Both the position numbers and the translations under genes were made by a program. From Undaria pinnatifida (lineage: Eukaryota; Sar; Phaeophyceae; Laminariales; Alariaceae), in NCBI GenBank assembly GCA_012845835.1, contig JABAKD010000003.1, positions 2,352,212 through 2,416,211 of the forward strand: 64,000 bases of DNA. The letters are read 5' to 3'. Each line of letters begins with the position of its first letter. Position 1 is the stretch's first letter. Under the pieces are notes generated by a model. It was not told the DNA's origin. It worked only from the letters and a program-made list of their open reading frames with translations, and made no database searches. Below are positions 32,221 through 46,300 of the stretch, piece after piece.

Positions 32221-33359
32221 ATTGAAGTGGGTAGCTACGTTGCGCCAAACAACTCGCCTGAAGCGTTTTCGTCGGTGAGGTACAAAGTCTCTCGAACGAG
32301 TGGGTGGCGCAAACCCGGTAGTGCCAAAGGGAGCATCTCCCCTACCCCCCTTACTACAAAATTATTTCTCATACTCACAGTAGTATATCTAGGCCAAGAG
32401 ACTGCTCATCGAGTTGGAGTTTCCATTTTTTTTTTCTCAAAAGTCGTTTGTTTGGGTGGGGAAGTAGACAGCTCCTCGTGTGAGGGAGGAAGGAGCAAAA
32501 CTTCAAAACTTCACACCGCGCTAGAATTCGTCGGTAGCACCAAAAAAACGAAAAAAAAAAAAAAAACTCACATCGATAACGCTGCACGCCTCGTCGCCTC
32601 CTTCTCTACCAATCCCCCCGTCGAAGTCCCCTTTTTCGTTGTTTTCTTGCCCGGCTTGCCGCCAGTTGGTCGCGAAACCGGAATAGAACCCCGAACGCAC
32701 CCATGCTGGATAGCGAGAACCGCTCTCAAGTAGTTCTTCAGGGATGCCTGTGAGCAACGAAGCGGCACATGAATCGTAGCGGAGGTATACAAATGAACGG
32801 GAGGCACTAAATGTGCACCAAGACGAGCGCGATAACGTACAAATGGAGGAAGCCGGGAGGGGAGTTTCCCAAAACATTGTAACCAGTACGTATGCATAAA
32901 TTTAATAAATCATAGGCGAGAAAAAAAGGGAATGACACTCGCCCCGCCCGCAGTCAAGAGAGGCGAGTAAATACCGCAAAACAATCTCCTTTCCTCCTCT
33001 GATTGAGTGACTCGTACCCATCCTCTGCGACACCGTTCGCACATACATATTTTCAAAGTACGCTCCCGCCATCTTTCGAACTCGGTTACGGCCCTTTGAA
33101 CCGGACAATATGCCAAAAAAAAAAGTCGTACCGCCGTCCAGCTCTGCCGTCAAAGTAGCGATGCACGGCGCTCGTGCGCTGTCGCGCAAGCTCCCACCGT
33201 ACGCTGCAGAATATGAAAGAGAGTCCAATAAGAACGACTTTCCTGTAGGACGCTAAGGAGTTTGGGATAGGAAATCTCTACCAACGGGGAGCGTATGTTA
33301 TAACCTAAGCTCGTACCAGTGATAGGTGTCACAATCAAAGGTTTCAATGTAAGCCTCGT

Positions 33360-34381
33360 TCAGGGTACGTGTTTCGTAGTTGGCGATCCCTTTAAACTGC
33401 ATGTAGCCCAGCCCATAACCAAGCTCGCCTGCTGAATAGTAGAATCCGCGACAAGCGCAAGAACCTTCTCCGCCCCAACAATGTCATCCGCGGTGACCCT
33501 TGACGCATCCAACAGCGTCTTTTTCTTGCGCCCTCGAGCGCGTCGGAACGTAGGGCCGGGGTTATACAACTCCCGGGTTTTATCTTTATCCCCCGCGGTT
33601 CCGGTGTCCCCCAATCGCGGCGGTGGTGGCGGTAGTGGCTGTGTCACTGTCGTCGTCGTCTTCGCTCCCCCCTCTTGGTGTGAACTCGACGTGGCCTCGT
33701 GTCTCACAGCCTCCAATATTTCTGTGGGATTTTTTTGCATTTTTGTCGGATCTTTCCTTTTTGCAGAGTTCTCCGTGTTTGTAGGTGCTTCTAACTGAAG
33801 AGGAGCTGCTACCATCTCTGAAATATCGCCCAGAACACCATCTGCGCCGATTGTGCCCATGGGGGCAGCCGAAACCACGACATCTTCAATGGAAGCCAAG
33901 GCTAACATCGGCGTTGAGGCGCTCGGCCGCGGAGCAACCGGGGACGGTAAATCGTCCCCGGCTAGCTCGTGGCCGATCGAATGTCGTTGAGGCGGTGCTG
34001 AAGAGGCTGCAGCAAGCGTATCAACCGAAGATGGAGACTGCAGTCCCGCAACATCAAACTGTCTCGAAGCTACGGCAGTAGCAGCAGGAGGACCAATGGC
34101 AGCAGGAGCAGCCGCAGCAGCCGATGGCCTATCTGTGCTTGGCGCGTGAGTGTCCCTAGCCTCGGCATCAAAGCTACTTACGACTTTACGAGTACTGATA
34201 AGTAGTTTGGAGTTGGTGCTGGCATCGGCGAAACCTTTAGAACGGTTGACGATGGTGCAGCCCGGGGGTAGGGTGTCGCCAGCATTTTCTCGATGGCGCG
34301 GAGACGATTGGAGCGCGCGGATTTGAGAATCAGAAGGGAGAACAGGCCTGCTCCGTCGAAGCTTACCGGCCTGAACGAAGC
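33360..34381 (-). CDS. Helicase exon 20: long C-terminal tail and stop
   Basis: Acceptor after a C-rich pyrimidine tract, GCAAAG|GC, in phase with exon 19. About 339 codons to a TGA at 33360. The tail is rich in Ala, Ser, Pro and Thr, with little predicted order: for example SAAAAAPAAIGPPAATAVAS, and a TTTTVTQPLPPPPPR proline run. Near the end it has a basic RRARGRKKKTLLDASRVTAD segment that could be a nuclear localisation signal or a DNA contact. Such tails vary among eukaryotic UvrD/Srs2 relatives and often bind partners; which partner is not known. Confidence 0.82.
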
Positions 34382-37300
34382 CTTTGCGGGGGGGGGGGAA
34401 GGTACGCAGGGAAGGAAAAAAAATGAAAATACTACAGTAATTATTAGGGTATAATTTTCTTCTTCGCGTGCGTAGCGTATGCGTCCCGTCGTACCTATAG
34501 CTCCTTCGCCCTTTACTGTTGCGAACGGTATCCCACAAGAATTCCAAGCAGGTACCCGTGCAGATCTAAAAATGATTAACAAGGAACCAGGTATTTTGGT
34601 GGAAGCAGTTATATCCGTGCAGATCTAGAAAGGATTAACAAGGCACCAGGTATTTGGTGGAAGCAGGTAAAGCGACTTTCATCACGGAAAATACGCACAG
34701 GGGCATACATCGACTACGGTGGTGGGTGACGGGGTCGTTGGTTCAAAGAGGCGGCAAGTGAAAACAGTGTACGGCTGACGCATGCTAAGATAGAGGTAGC
34801 ATTTTTTGTTTGAAACGGTTTCTGAATGGCGGGGCTCCTCAACAAAAGAAAACTGCCGAATTATTTATATATTTTACAGAGTTTTCGTTTTATGCCTAAG
34901 CCATGGGACATTTCATCCGGCAGCAGTTTTTTTCCCCTCGCAATATTTTCGTGGGGGGTTAAGAAGGAGATGTCTTGAGCTCCTAAAGTGACGAGTCTCA
35001 GAAAAAAAAAGTGGTGCATCTCTATCGTAGCACGCGTCACCTCTGGCTTGCACGAATAATACTCGTACCAACATCTACAGCACGAAATAGAAAAATAAAT
35101 AAATAATGCTTTCAGAAGTCTCCGAACTTACAAAGCGACAATGCACGTCGATAAACATCGGGCTCAACCGCTCGCAGCAGGACATAAAACGGCCGGCGAT
35201 GCTGTATGGGTTGGTACCGGAGCAGGAGCCAATCACCGGGCCTATTGATCCATCCCTTTGGGACGGATCTCAGAGGGAAAAAGTGTCCCAAACAACATGA
35301 AGCAGCCCGCGCTGCTGGATTAGGGGATGTGTCCGAAGCGCAGCGGAATAAGATGTACGCCACGCGCACAGCATGCCGATACAGTACTTAAAAACTGTTC
35401 CACGCTCTTCCTATTATACACGATTAGCATGGCCGCATTTGTCGTCTGTTAGGTCTGTACATCTGGGTCCCAACATTATACGGCCCTCTCGTAAGAAAAC
35501 TAGGGTATATAACTGACGGGGAAAATAAGAAATTCGACAGCTGTTATACTGAAAATAGTGTAGGACACACCCTTTTTCAAATAATAAGAAGCAACCAAAA
35601 TAAGCCAATATCATCTCGGTTTTTTGTCAGAGAGCCTTACCGTCAAAAGCCAGAGTGTGGCTTCCCGCCAACCCTGGGTAGTCGTTTAGGGAGCGCGCTA
35701 TGGCGTCTGGCAGGACCTCAACGAACTCCTTTGGCATGTCCAGCAAAAATCTGCGGCAGTTTCAGGCACCCGCCGTAGCACGAGGCAATCGAAACATTTT
35801 TATGGATACATGAGTACAGTAGAGCTTTGAAAAAAAATAACCAAAAGCATGGGCATCTGTACCGCTTGGAATCAAAAACAGGAAAACATTTTAAATCAAG
35901 TACGCCACGAGCCCTCTCAAATGGCGGAAAACTCGACGTCACCTTTTTTCCACCTACTCGAAGAAAGTCATTAATTGAACCAAGTACTCATAGTTCGGGA
36001 TGTTTCATTGGCCCACAGCTAGTAAGTAGCACACAGTTTCATCGAACGTGTGGTAAACATAACTCCACTTGGACAGCAGCGTACCACCGCTTACCCCTTT
36101 CTTTTTCCCTATGATACTCTCTTAGCGTACGACAAAAAGACAGGGATTTCCACAGGTTGTCACCCGACCCGCGGGTCGGGTCGTGGGGTCTTCAAAATCT
36201 CGTGGGTCGAGTCGGGTCGAGTCAGGAGGAGTTGGTTATCCCATAGATCGAGTCGGGTCGGATCAGGAGGGTTTTTAATCTCACAGGCCGACCCGACCTG
36301 ATCCGCGAGAAGTGACCCGCGAGAAGTGACCCAACCCGTGACAAGCCCTGCGAAAAAAAAAAACTCGTGAGTAGCCTTATGTGTTGAGCGGACTGTCAAG
36401 TCCGGGGTACCGACAAGGCCTATCGCCACAGTTATTTAGTACCGTAAACGCCATACCGACCTCGGTCTCGCTACGAACCTCTTTCCAATAGTTCGAGTGT
36501 TCCAAGCCCTAAAACACCCACTCATCGTAAAAGGTTGTTTGCTGGTATCCTCGACCTTTCAACAATCGAGATGTGCGTTCTTCTAAACCATGTAGCGTGA
36601 GCGCGCGGCAGCATGCGGACGGTAGTATCGTGCTGTGTGTGTCGTAAAAGTTCTTGCGTTGTTGTTCGGAGAGCAAAAACCAACCACCCTCTAACCCAGC
36701 AGCCGGCATAGCCTCGTGTGATCAATGCTGTGATCGTCAGTTTATTCTTAAATATTGTTTTTCCCCATTGAAGCTACCTGGATGGCCCAGAAGAGTGAAC
36801 CCACGAGTTCCGGAACCGTCGTTTCTTGGAGAACGTGATGATAGCGTTCTGGCTGGCGCGGGTCAAAGCCACGTAGCCCAGCCTTCGCTCCTCGTGCAGT
36901 CGCTCGAGGCTGACAGAAGAAGGGTAAACGCACACATACAGACAGACAGACAGCCAAACAGACAGACATCCAACACGGGAAATGGGACGGGGCGCAAAGT
37001 TATGATAGCCGCGCATGTTCTGCGAATTGGTTCTTCCCGCGTTTGAGCTTTGTCCGAAATTCAAGCTCTCGCTTACCGCCGCAAGGCGAGGTGGCTGAAC
37101 GTTCGACTATTTCCGCATGCTTGCATCGTGCGTAGTCATTCTCCAGACTTTCAATATTTGTCCGAAAAACACCGTTGGCATGTCCGAATGCATTGGACGA
37201 CATCATCAACAAGGCCTTCCACGGTCTGCGTACGTACCGCCGTTGCCTAGTTTGAAAGAACGATGCGTGTTGAGGCTCTGTCTCAATGTAAAACCGAAGT

Positions 37301-40300
37301 GTTTATACGAGCTTCGCGCGTGTGATAGCGTTAAACCAGACGCCTTACCCGCTATGGTACCTGATACGCGCGTGGCAAAGCCGAGACTGCTATAAAAACT
37401 AACACGCTATATGCTGCTTGCTTATATCTTGAGCAATAACCCACCTTTCCACCACGTGGTCCCCGTCGCCGGTGTTGGATAGAAGCGGGAAGCTGCCCTC
37501 ATCCCAACCTTGACAAAACGACAAGAAGAGGTAACCGACAGCACAATCAGCGCGGTGGTTGTTGATTGTCGGGACCGCGTTTTCTCGTACCCTAAACAGA
37601 CCTGGGGACAATCGAGTATACGGTGCTAACACAGCTCGAAGAGCAACGTCAAAGGTTTCTTACCTTGCGTAAACGGTCGTGAACCATCACGTGTAGTTGT
37701 GCCAGATAGCATTTCATTTGTTTTCGATGGTTTAATTCTGCGGTGATCTCGACTTTGGCAACTCCGTGCCTCAGTCTGTGCCCATACTTTGTACCCGATG
37801 TGGCTCAGGGACGAAAATCAGGGGTGTGCTGATTGATGTCGTTGGATGAAACTAACGGTTTAACGTGAAGGCAATAACACACAACCTTATCCAAATGGTT
37901 CCTATCCTTCCAATTGTGGAATATCGGTAACACCTCAAGCAGCACCTATGTTTCCTATCGTTCCAAGTGCGGACTATCGGCAACACCTCATACAGCGCCA
38001 AGAGAAGGGCGCGGTAGTAATCGGTGAAAAAGGATAGAAAAACACATGCTACCGTAGGGGTGAATTTTGTGACTTTGTATGAAGCTCCTCACTTGAGCTG
38101 TACAACCTCTACACACAAAAACAAACGGAGTTTGAAAACAAAAAATGTACGCTTGCCCCGACGAACAATCCCACCGCCACCTGACTATAGAACAGAAAGC
38201 ATTCTAAACACAAAATGCAATCTCAACGACGATACCTGGTAGGTAGTTCCTCAGTCGAGGAGCCCCATCAGCAAACAAAAAAAATGTTTCGCGTACCCTA
38301 CCGCAGTGCTCACACGCGTCTGTTTAAAGCGATCATGCCATATGTTATTATGGTGCAAGGATAGCTCCCGCGTTGCTTGCTGCACGCTTTCTCAGCGCAC
38401 GCCCTCGAACGCCGTAAATGATCTCCTGCCAGCTGCGTTGAGCACTACTTCCATGTGGACTGACTTGACTGCAAGGAGCAACGCAGCGAGACTTTTTCCG
38501 TAAAAAAAATGCACCGTTACCTGTGAGAAAAACAACCTTGAACTCTCTTCCCTTGGCCTGGTGCATGGTCATCATCTGATGCAGAACGAAAGGCATGCGA
38601 TGGGGCAGGTTTTACGGATATTTTCAGCACACGTATACGTTGAGTATTCATACGGAAACCTCCCAATACCTCGAGCTATGCATTAAAACACATGCCACCC
38701 ACCGCGAGGGACACGTGCTAGGGTAGAGAGGTGCACCGATTGTATTTTCTGAGACTCCTCACCTGAGAAGCTCTGTACCTCACACGAAAACCGATTTTAA
38801 CGCCTTTTACAGCTGGAAACCCATATTTTTGCCTTTTACAACCGGGGCTGCTGAGGCAGTGTATGCTATCCTAGATGGAATACAACGAAAAGGAGAGGTT
38901 TTTTACGACACGCGCGCTGCATGGTGCTGCTACTTGCACCGCGCACACACACCATAAAGGACGGTTCGTAAAACAGTAAATGTTTGTGTCATCTTGTTTT
39001 TGCTCTCTCTGGGTTTGATAGCGGCAACACTACACGAGTACACCCGTGGTGACGTGCGCCGAAAAAACGTCATTGTTTCGAGCTGGTACTCAAAACATTT
39101 GAAAAAACAAACCACCACCGTGATCGCCGCGCCGAAACACTAAGAGTACAGCTGAGGTGACACGCGCCGAGTGAGGTCATTGTTCGGTCTGGTCTTGAAA
39201 TAATCACAAAACAAACACCCACTAGGTATGATCGCCGCGCCTTCATGCCTCGGAAGTGCAGAGGCAACACATCGTAACACGACGGCAAATGCCACTGATG
39301 GCCAAAAAAAAAACACTGCAATGTGTCCCCAAACCTTTCTATAATTTGAGCTCAAATACGTCAGCAAAGCTCGACCAGTTGCATGGTCGATATTCAGCTT
39401 TGCGGGATGCATGTGATACTTCCATCGCGCGGGCTACGGGGGGTGTATGTCCTCCTGTTTAATATTTATCGTAACCATTCCGAAAATATCATCAGCAAAA
39501 TAAATAGCATGTGAAGCTGTGAGTTGGAGGAATGGAATGGTCCAGTTGCGCACCTCGACAGAATCTTCGGAGCTCCGAGAGGTGCGCTTTTTGTCATTCC
39601 CCGTCGTACCCTCCCACCTGCCGCCCGTTCCGCCGCGCTTTCTCGCCCCTTGCTTCTCTGCGGCTTCCTCTCTGTATGCGCGGGACGCACAAAAAGAACG
39701 ATTCTATCCCGACGCCATACGCTACATACACGCAGAGGTACACCATCATACCCTCTGTTTCATTTCCATTTTGATGCCGCACGTTGTTATTATAGTTACG
39801 CGTAAAAGTGTCATGGCATTCATTTTTGGTGTTATAATAGCACGTGAAAAACGAGGAGAGTTTTCCCCTTTGGTATGCGAGAGACGGACAAAGCGTGGGA
39901 GATAACGATTTCCACTTTGACGACAGACCCCATACGCTACTGTACCTGTAGCTACACGTGATGTTTCTGTCATCATGTTCTATGTTTCCATGTTGATGAC
40001 ATATGCTAAATATGGACGCAACGGTGTCGTTGGCAATCTCTTTTAGTGTTGGCGAGTAAAAAATGTGCAGAAATCTTTGTCTGTCTGTGTGAGGGGCGCA
40101 CAAGGCGCGGGAGAGAGTGCTTCCATTTTGGCGCCATGCGCAAGTCACGCAAAACGGTGGCCAAAGTAAAAATGATCTCAAGAGTCTAGGAACGTTCCCC
40201 ACCCTACAACACGGTAAACCTTGCTTGTCACTCCTTCGACGCTATGATTGACGCACACTGTGTACGAGCCGAAGAGGGAGAGCTAGCCCTAAACGTCGGT

Positions 40301-43300
40301 TGGTTGGATTAAAGAGTGAGTACCCCCGAGTTAACGCCTATACGACTGGAAACCCGCTTCCGGGGGGAAATTACTTGGAAGTAGTATAGGGAGGGGTTTT
40401 GGGGCACTAAAGGGGTTAAGAGCGCTGGATTACAGAGTGAGTACCCCGAGTTAACGCCTATACGACTGGAAACCTGCTTCTGGGGGAAAATTACTTGATA
40501 GTATAGGGAGGGGTTTTGGGGCACTAAAGGGGTTAAGAGCGCCCCGTGACAAGCCGAAACAGACGTTCTTAACTTCACATTGCTTTTATCTGTAGTGGGC
40601 AAGCCTGTATTAGTGTGGCAGTCAGTACACGCCGAGTTGACCGCTTTCTAACTTCCGAATGATCTCAAACTCGGGGTACTTGATCACTGTAGTGACATTC
40701 GCATCGTACACAGCGGTGACCCTCAAGCACAGTGCTGAACAAGTGGTACGGTGACGCCCTACATACCGTAGAATTTGTCAAAGAGCCTCACCTCGCTCGG
40801 GCAGCCCGCAGCAAAAATCGCCCGATGTGGTCGCATCTTGATGCCGCTGTGGCCAGCTGGCCGATGCTCTCCTCGTCCTGTCACAAACGTGTGCGTGTCA
40901 CAACAACAACAAAAAACGGGAACGATGGTGGCAGTCAACAAAAAAAAGGAGTTGACTTTATATTCTTGGATTATTTTGGCATTCCCGTGATCAACTAACC
41001 CAATGAATCATGATTGTTTTGAGTATTTGGCTTGTATTATAGCATGGCATACTATAAGCCACGAATACTTGTATGGCCTTTTAGTATGGCCATACTGAAA
41101 TCTGTACGTTGTATTTGTATCTCGAGTCCCATTGAATGCCGCGGGGGTGTTTCCGCAAGATTCGTTGATTATGCGCATGCCCTGTATCAGATCTTGGTGC
41201 AGTTCTTTTGGTACGGCACCTTGATACTTGGCGGTGAGCCCAAGTAATGACGCGGACAACCGATCGGTGTTCCTGTTCACCGGAGTTTTGGAGTTAGAAC
41301 TCTGAAACTGCATTGAATGGACGACATATCGTGCAAATTGGCGGCTAGAAGACGCGGAAGATGGCGCGATACAACGTGGGGTCTACCACTACTAGGAGAG
41401 TCGTGAGGACCAAGCGATGATGGGAGCAGGCTTGGGTCAACGCGTCCGATCTACCGTTATCACCGGTTTTTGCACAAGACTTTGCCGTCGGCGCGCGGAA
41501 GTAAGGCTCCAAGTAACGTAAATTTGGTGAGGTGGTTCCACAGTGGTCAGTAAGGCGTAAAACGTTTGGGACAGACCACCGGTCGGCGCAGGAAGCCTCA
41601 TCCAATTCAATAATTACATTGAGTGATCCGTGACGGAGAGAAAGAATACAGTAATATCGCCATCCAATCAGATGAATCCAAACTGTGCAACAGAGGTTGG
41701 AACCACACCTTTGATAACATTTACTTGAAAACTGTATCGAAAACAGTCAGTTGTATCGCAACCCCCGCAAACCCAGGGTAAAAGACACGAGAAACGAGCT
41801 GAATACTTGAGACCGTCACACCCACCCTACATAAAGTATTTTTCAACAAGTTGCGATCATTTCCGGGAAATGCTGCAGCACCGAAGCTACCTCAGCCGGG
41901 GGCAACCTCAGCGCGGGTGGTATACTCATGGGCGAGGAGCTCCTGCCAGCGCACGAGGCCTCATCCAATCCAATGGTACTTCAATTAAGTGATCCGTAAC
42001 CGAGAGAAACAATACTACCGCACTTGGTTTGTATGGCGTTTATTTAGTATGGCATACTATAGGCCGCATATATGTGTATGGCATTTTAGTATGGTCGTAA
42101 TGAAACCTGTACGTTGTATTAGTACAGTAAAACACATACTTCGAAGTATACATGTACGTTTTTTGTTTGTACAGGTTCTGTAATAAGCATTTTAAAATCC
42201 CTACAATTCATATGAATGGCGCGCACGTAAGATAGCACAACGAACAAGTTCGTACCGAGGTCATCTTGACTTCCGCACCGCCTCCGCCCATGCCACCTCC
42301 AAGAGATGCAAAAACATTCTCTCCCGCGGGGGGAAGGAACCCAGCTTCCGATAAAATGCGCCAAACAGCCGCGCCCCGCTCTACATCGCGGAGCTTGGAC
42401 CACCCCATGAGGAGGCTGGACCACCTGCAACAGCGACGAAGGGCGGCTTAGCGAGAGTTGGCATACAACAGTGGTCCCTCTGTAGTGCCGGTATGTGCCG
42501 GCCGAAAATACCGACACTGTATCATAGTGGCAAACGGCACTACGCCGCATACTCCTACCACTGGTTGTTTCCATCTATTACAAGCGATTTCACAGGCACT
42601 AGAGCGGACAACCGGCACTATGCAACCGGCACTTTTTTTCTTAGATCCTCACGTTTTTTTTTCCAGCTAAACTCGTAAGAAGTTTTACCCTCAGCGGCCT
42701 TCTGGACAAGCCGTGGTCACAGGTGTTTTTCCTTCTCCCCCCGGTACGCGCCTTTATGTTTATCGCGAGTAGTGTTCAATATTTCCATTTTTCAGCTTTT
42801 CATGCTCGTCGATGTCCATCGAATTTTGCTAACTCGCGCTCTCGCGCTTTTCCGCTAGTCACAGCAGCAGGACAGCAACAGCGGTACAACGGCAGCCGCA
42901 CTCCAAGCTCTCGCCTTTGTGCCAGCAGTCACGGCGTACTTGCGTGTGATAGGTGCAACGCAGCAGGAGATCGAACCGCGACAACATTAACACGTCCAAC
43001 ACAACAGTCCAACACATATACATCGTCGGACCTCATACAAGGAAGCTATACAAAGCACACAGCAGCAGAAAAATCGTTGCTCTAGCCCAAACTTGTACGA
43101 CCTATCATTGGAACGCATGTGTTTTCTCTTTTCGACTTAAGACGCCCACGGCATACCGATTAAACGCCGTCCCGAAGGGGAACGTAGTACAGAGATTGTT
43201 GCACGTTTTGACTTAGCCAACTACAAGTAACTAGTCATCGACTTACTATCTTATTTGTATAGTAAGCCCTACAAACTGCACCTTCTAAGACCGTAGATGA

Positions 43301-46300
43301 AGGTCGAAGCATCTTCCCCCTCCACCTGCCCCCGGGCGACCGACAGGCGTACAGCCTCCGCGAACGAGACCCCCTCCGCCACCGCTACTTCTCCGACTCC
43401 TCGCATCACTGCCGGGGTTGCCCACCGCAGCAGGCGTGTTCGCGACCGGAGTGAAATCACGCGTCGAAACGCTTCGTCATCCTGGTAAACAAACATACAG
43501 TAAGACCAAAACGCACGGTGTACATATACTCTCGGGGGGCAAGAATAAGTCAAAACGAAACAACTGGCGCTGCGTCGTCTTGGTAAGCAGACAGTAGCAA
43601 AGACAAGCCCGCGCGGTGTGTACCATCGGGGGGCGAGTATAGGTCGACATGAAGAACTGGACGCGTGATGCATGGTTTTTGTTCCAGGCGATCAGTCTGA
43701 TGCGCCTGCTTTGTGCATGCAAGTATGATCATAATTTTGCCCCGAGGCCGTATTGCTTATTGGACAGGTGAACTCGCGCGATTTTGGCCTGACGTCAGAA
43801 CAGGCCCACCGTGGTCTACTTCGGGACCAGTAAAACGTTAATAAATTCCTCTCTTTCAGTCGTAAGACAGTATGGCTACTCGCGCAGCATTTGTACCTAT
43901 TAATAGTAGCTGACATTAACTTGTGCGCCTTGGTTGAGAATTTGGAGAATCGTGTACCTACTGTCTGTTAGATGGGATCTCGATCGGAGGACAAAAACAC
44001 AGGCTTCAGCGATCTCTCGAAAGCTGTCCCTACTGTATTTTTGGTGCGTCATCATCCAAATTTTACACTCGCGTTTGCTCGAAAAAAAACATAAAACCTT
44101 GTAAGTAGCTCACCTGAGGGTTCGCGCAGAGCGCCAGCAGCGCCAGCGGTGCCTGCACCTCGGGCCTCGAAAAAAACGAAGAACCCCCTTCCACAATGTA
44201 TGGAACCCCTCTCGCAGCCAAGCTCTCCTCTAACTCTCGCGTGTTGAATGCCGTGCGAGAAATCACCGCCATATCCTTGTAGCTGCGTATACAGCAAATA
44301 TGGCAGGAAAGGGTGGTTTAGCGTTCTAGAGACTTGTGTACTAGTTCTAGTGTGGAAGCTCCTAAAGGTGTGACTAGCCATATGTGATGAGACGGTACGT
44401 TAGGTCTGTGACGGGCGGTGGTCCAGACTTATTTACACTAGTTTGAGTGTGGGAGCTCCTAGACAGTGACGGGCTGACGGTAGCTATGCCAGGAGACGGC
44501 AGCTTAGGCCCGTGACGAGCGGTGCTCCAGACATAAGTGTACTGATTTGAGTGTGGGAGCTCCTAGACAGTGATGGGTTGATGGTAACTCTGCCAGGAGA
44601 CGGCAGTTTAGCTAATGAAGGACGGCGGTCCAGCCTTAAAGTTTGAGTGTGGGAGCTCCTAGACAGTGACGGGCTGACGGTAACTATGCCAGGAGACGGC
44701 AGTTTAGGCCCATGACGGACGGCGGTCCAGACTTAAGTGTACTAGGTTGAGTGTGGGAGCCCCACCCAGTGACGGGCGGGCGGTAAGTATGCCAGGAGAC
44801 GGCAGTTTAGGCCCATAACGGACGGTTGTCTAGACTTGTGATACTACAGTAGTTTGAGTGTAAGGGCTCCTGAACAGTGATGGACGGACGGTAGCTATGT
44901 CAGGAGACGGTAGTTTAGGCCCGTGACGGACGGTGTCCTAGACTTACGTGAATATACCAGGTGCGCGAGTTTCTAAACAGCGACGGACGGACGGTAACTA
45001 CGTCAGCAGGCGGCACGTCAAGCCTGTGACAGACGATGGTCTAGACTGAATATACCAGTTTTAGTGTAGGATCTCCTAAAGGCAGGTGTCACTAACGGCG
45101 CTCAAAACTGCCGTATGCTGACACTTTTCCGTATATAGGGCACAGACATACACGAAAATTCCGTAGGTGTGGTGTGTGTTAAAGAGGAAATAAATGCCTA
45201 AAACAAATGGCGATGTTCTTGTAGCTGCGTAGGGCACGGGTAGAACACGAAAATTCCCTAGGCGTTGAACCACGTATGGACTTCAGAGGGAAGAATTGTC
45301 GAATAAAAGCACACGTCGAATAGATCATCGATCGATCCTCACTTGATGATCCAGATCTTTCAGGGAAGATCGGTATGCTCGAGCTCATGTTACCAGGTGG
45401 GAACCGTACGATCTGCATGACCTGGCACATGATGCCTGGGTTAGATCTGCGCTCTATGCGTACAGATCCTGCACGACATCTCCTAGTGGCAGATACTGTA
45501 GATGGTCTAAATCATGAACTGTCAAAGCTGTGGCAAAAAGTGACGATCGCAAGCCTCGACCATACGAAACAACCCGGGCCGCTGGGGTAGGCTATCATAT
45601 ACCGGTATTGGAGTGCCTGAACTTCAACGCAAGGAGCTGCACAACACGCGCGCTGAACGATGCTACAGTTTGGTACCAAGATTTAAGAACGCCACGTGAC
45701 AAGCCGAAACAGCAGGTGCTCTAAAAAACAAAGCGCCATCATCTGTAGTGGCGGGACACGCCGAGTTGGCCGCTCTTAACTCCCGAATGCTGTCAACTCG
45801 GGACACCCACTACTGTACTTACATTACACGGCGCGCTAACACCATAACGGGGTGTTGAGAAAACCGCACCGGCCAAAGTTTTTGAAGCTACTTTGGTCTC
45901 AAAGGGGTTACACCAAGCCTATGGCCCGTGTTCCGGAACCTTGTTGTTTGTCCGATTCTCCAATAGATAGAAAACGGTGTATCTGGAGCGTTTCGGACCA
46001 GTCAACGATACAGGGGAAAATACAACAAACAATTACCTTGTACTGGCAGCGCTCTTTGGGCAAGGAATACAAAGTCAACAGGCGCAAAACACTCCCGGCA
46101 TACCGTTGTCTGGTTAAATCCTTCGCCCGATGTATGTGTCTGAAAAAAGCAGAAAAAAGATTTACGAAAAAATGACCGGAGCACAAAGCGTCTCTTGTAT
46201 ACCGCTACATCGCTGCCTTAGATGGCGTGGTTGGTTTCCACTGGTCTTCATACAGTAAAATCGCAACCGAGAATGAAAAAGGGCGCACGGGCGTGTTTGC

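Larger units (their letters stand above)
30011..33359. other. Downstream flank of the helicase gene; repeats, no clear gene
   Basis: Features seen: an AT dinucleotide run near 30200; a short telomere-like CCCTAA/CCTAA run at 30709-30730; a CTGT-rich microsatellite at about 31855-31905; and an inverted-repeat element fragment at 32085-32220 (separate entry). Open frames on the minus strand at 31341-31619, 32521-32897 and 32902-33228 are unrecognised; one ends in a Lys-rich GGKPGKKTTKKGTSTGG stretch. An extra 3' exon or the 3' untranslated region of the helicase cannot be excluded. Confidence 0.4.
40565..45845. repeat. Direct repeat pair (about 40550-40735 and 45690-45845)
   Basis: Both begin CGTGACAAGCCGAAACAG and then share ATCTGTAGTGG, ACACGCCGAGTTG-CCGCT, TAACT(T/C)CCGAATG and a CAAACTCGGG/TCAACTCGGG block. 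They are intronic and same-oriented. Only the two ends of the interval belong to this repeat. Confidence 0.6.

Noticed and set aside
39594-40202. Minus-strand open frame of about 200 codons as a separate gene
   Set aside because: It lies within the helicase gene on the same strand, and its only supported part (39618-39671) reads better as a spliced helicase exon in another frame context.
44330-45075. CRISPR-like array of regular repeats
   Set aside because: The units are long and degenerate throughout, with no short constant repeat alternating with unique spacers, no cas genes and a eukaryotic setting. It is a minisatellite.
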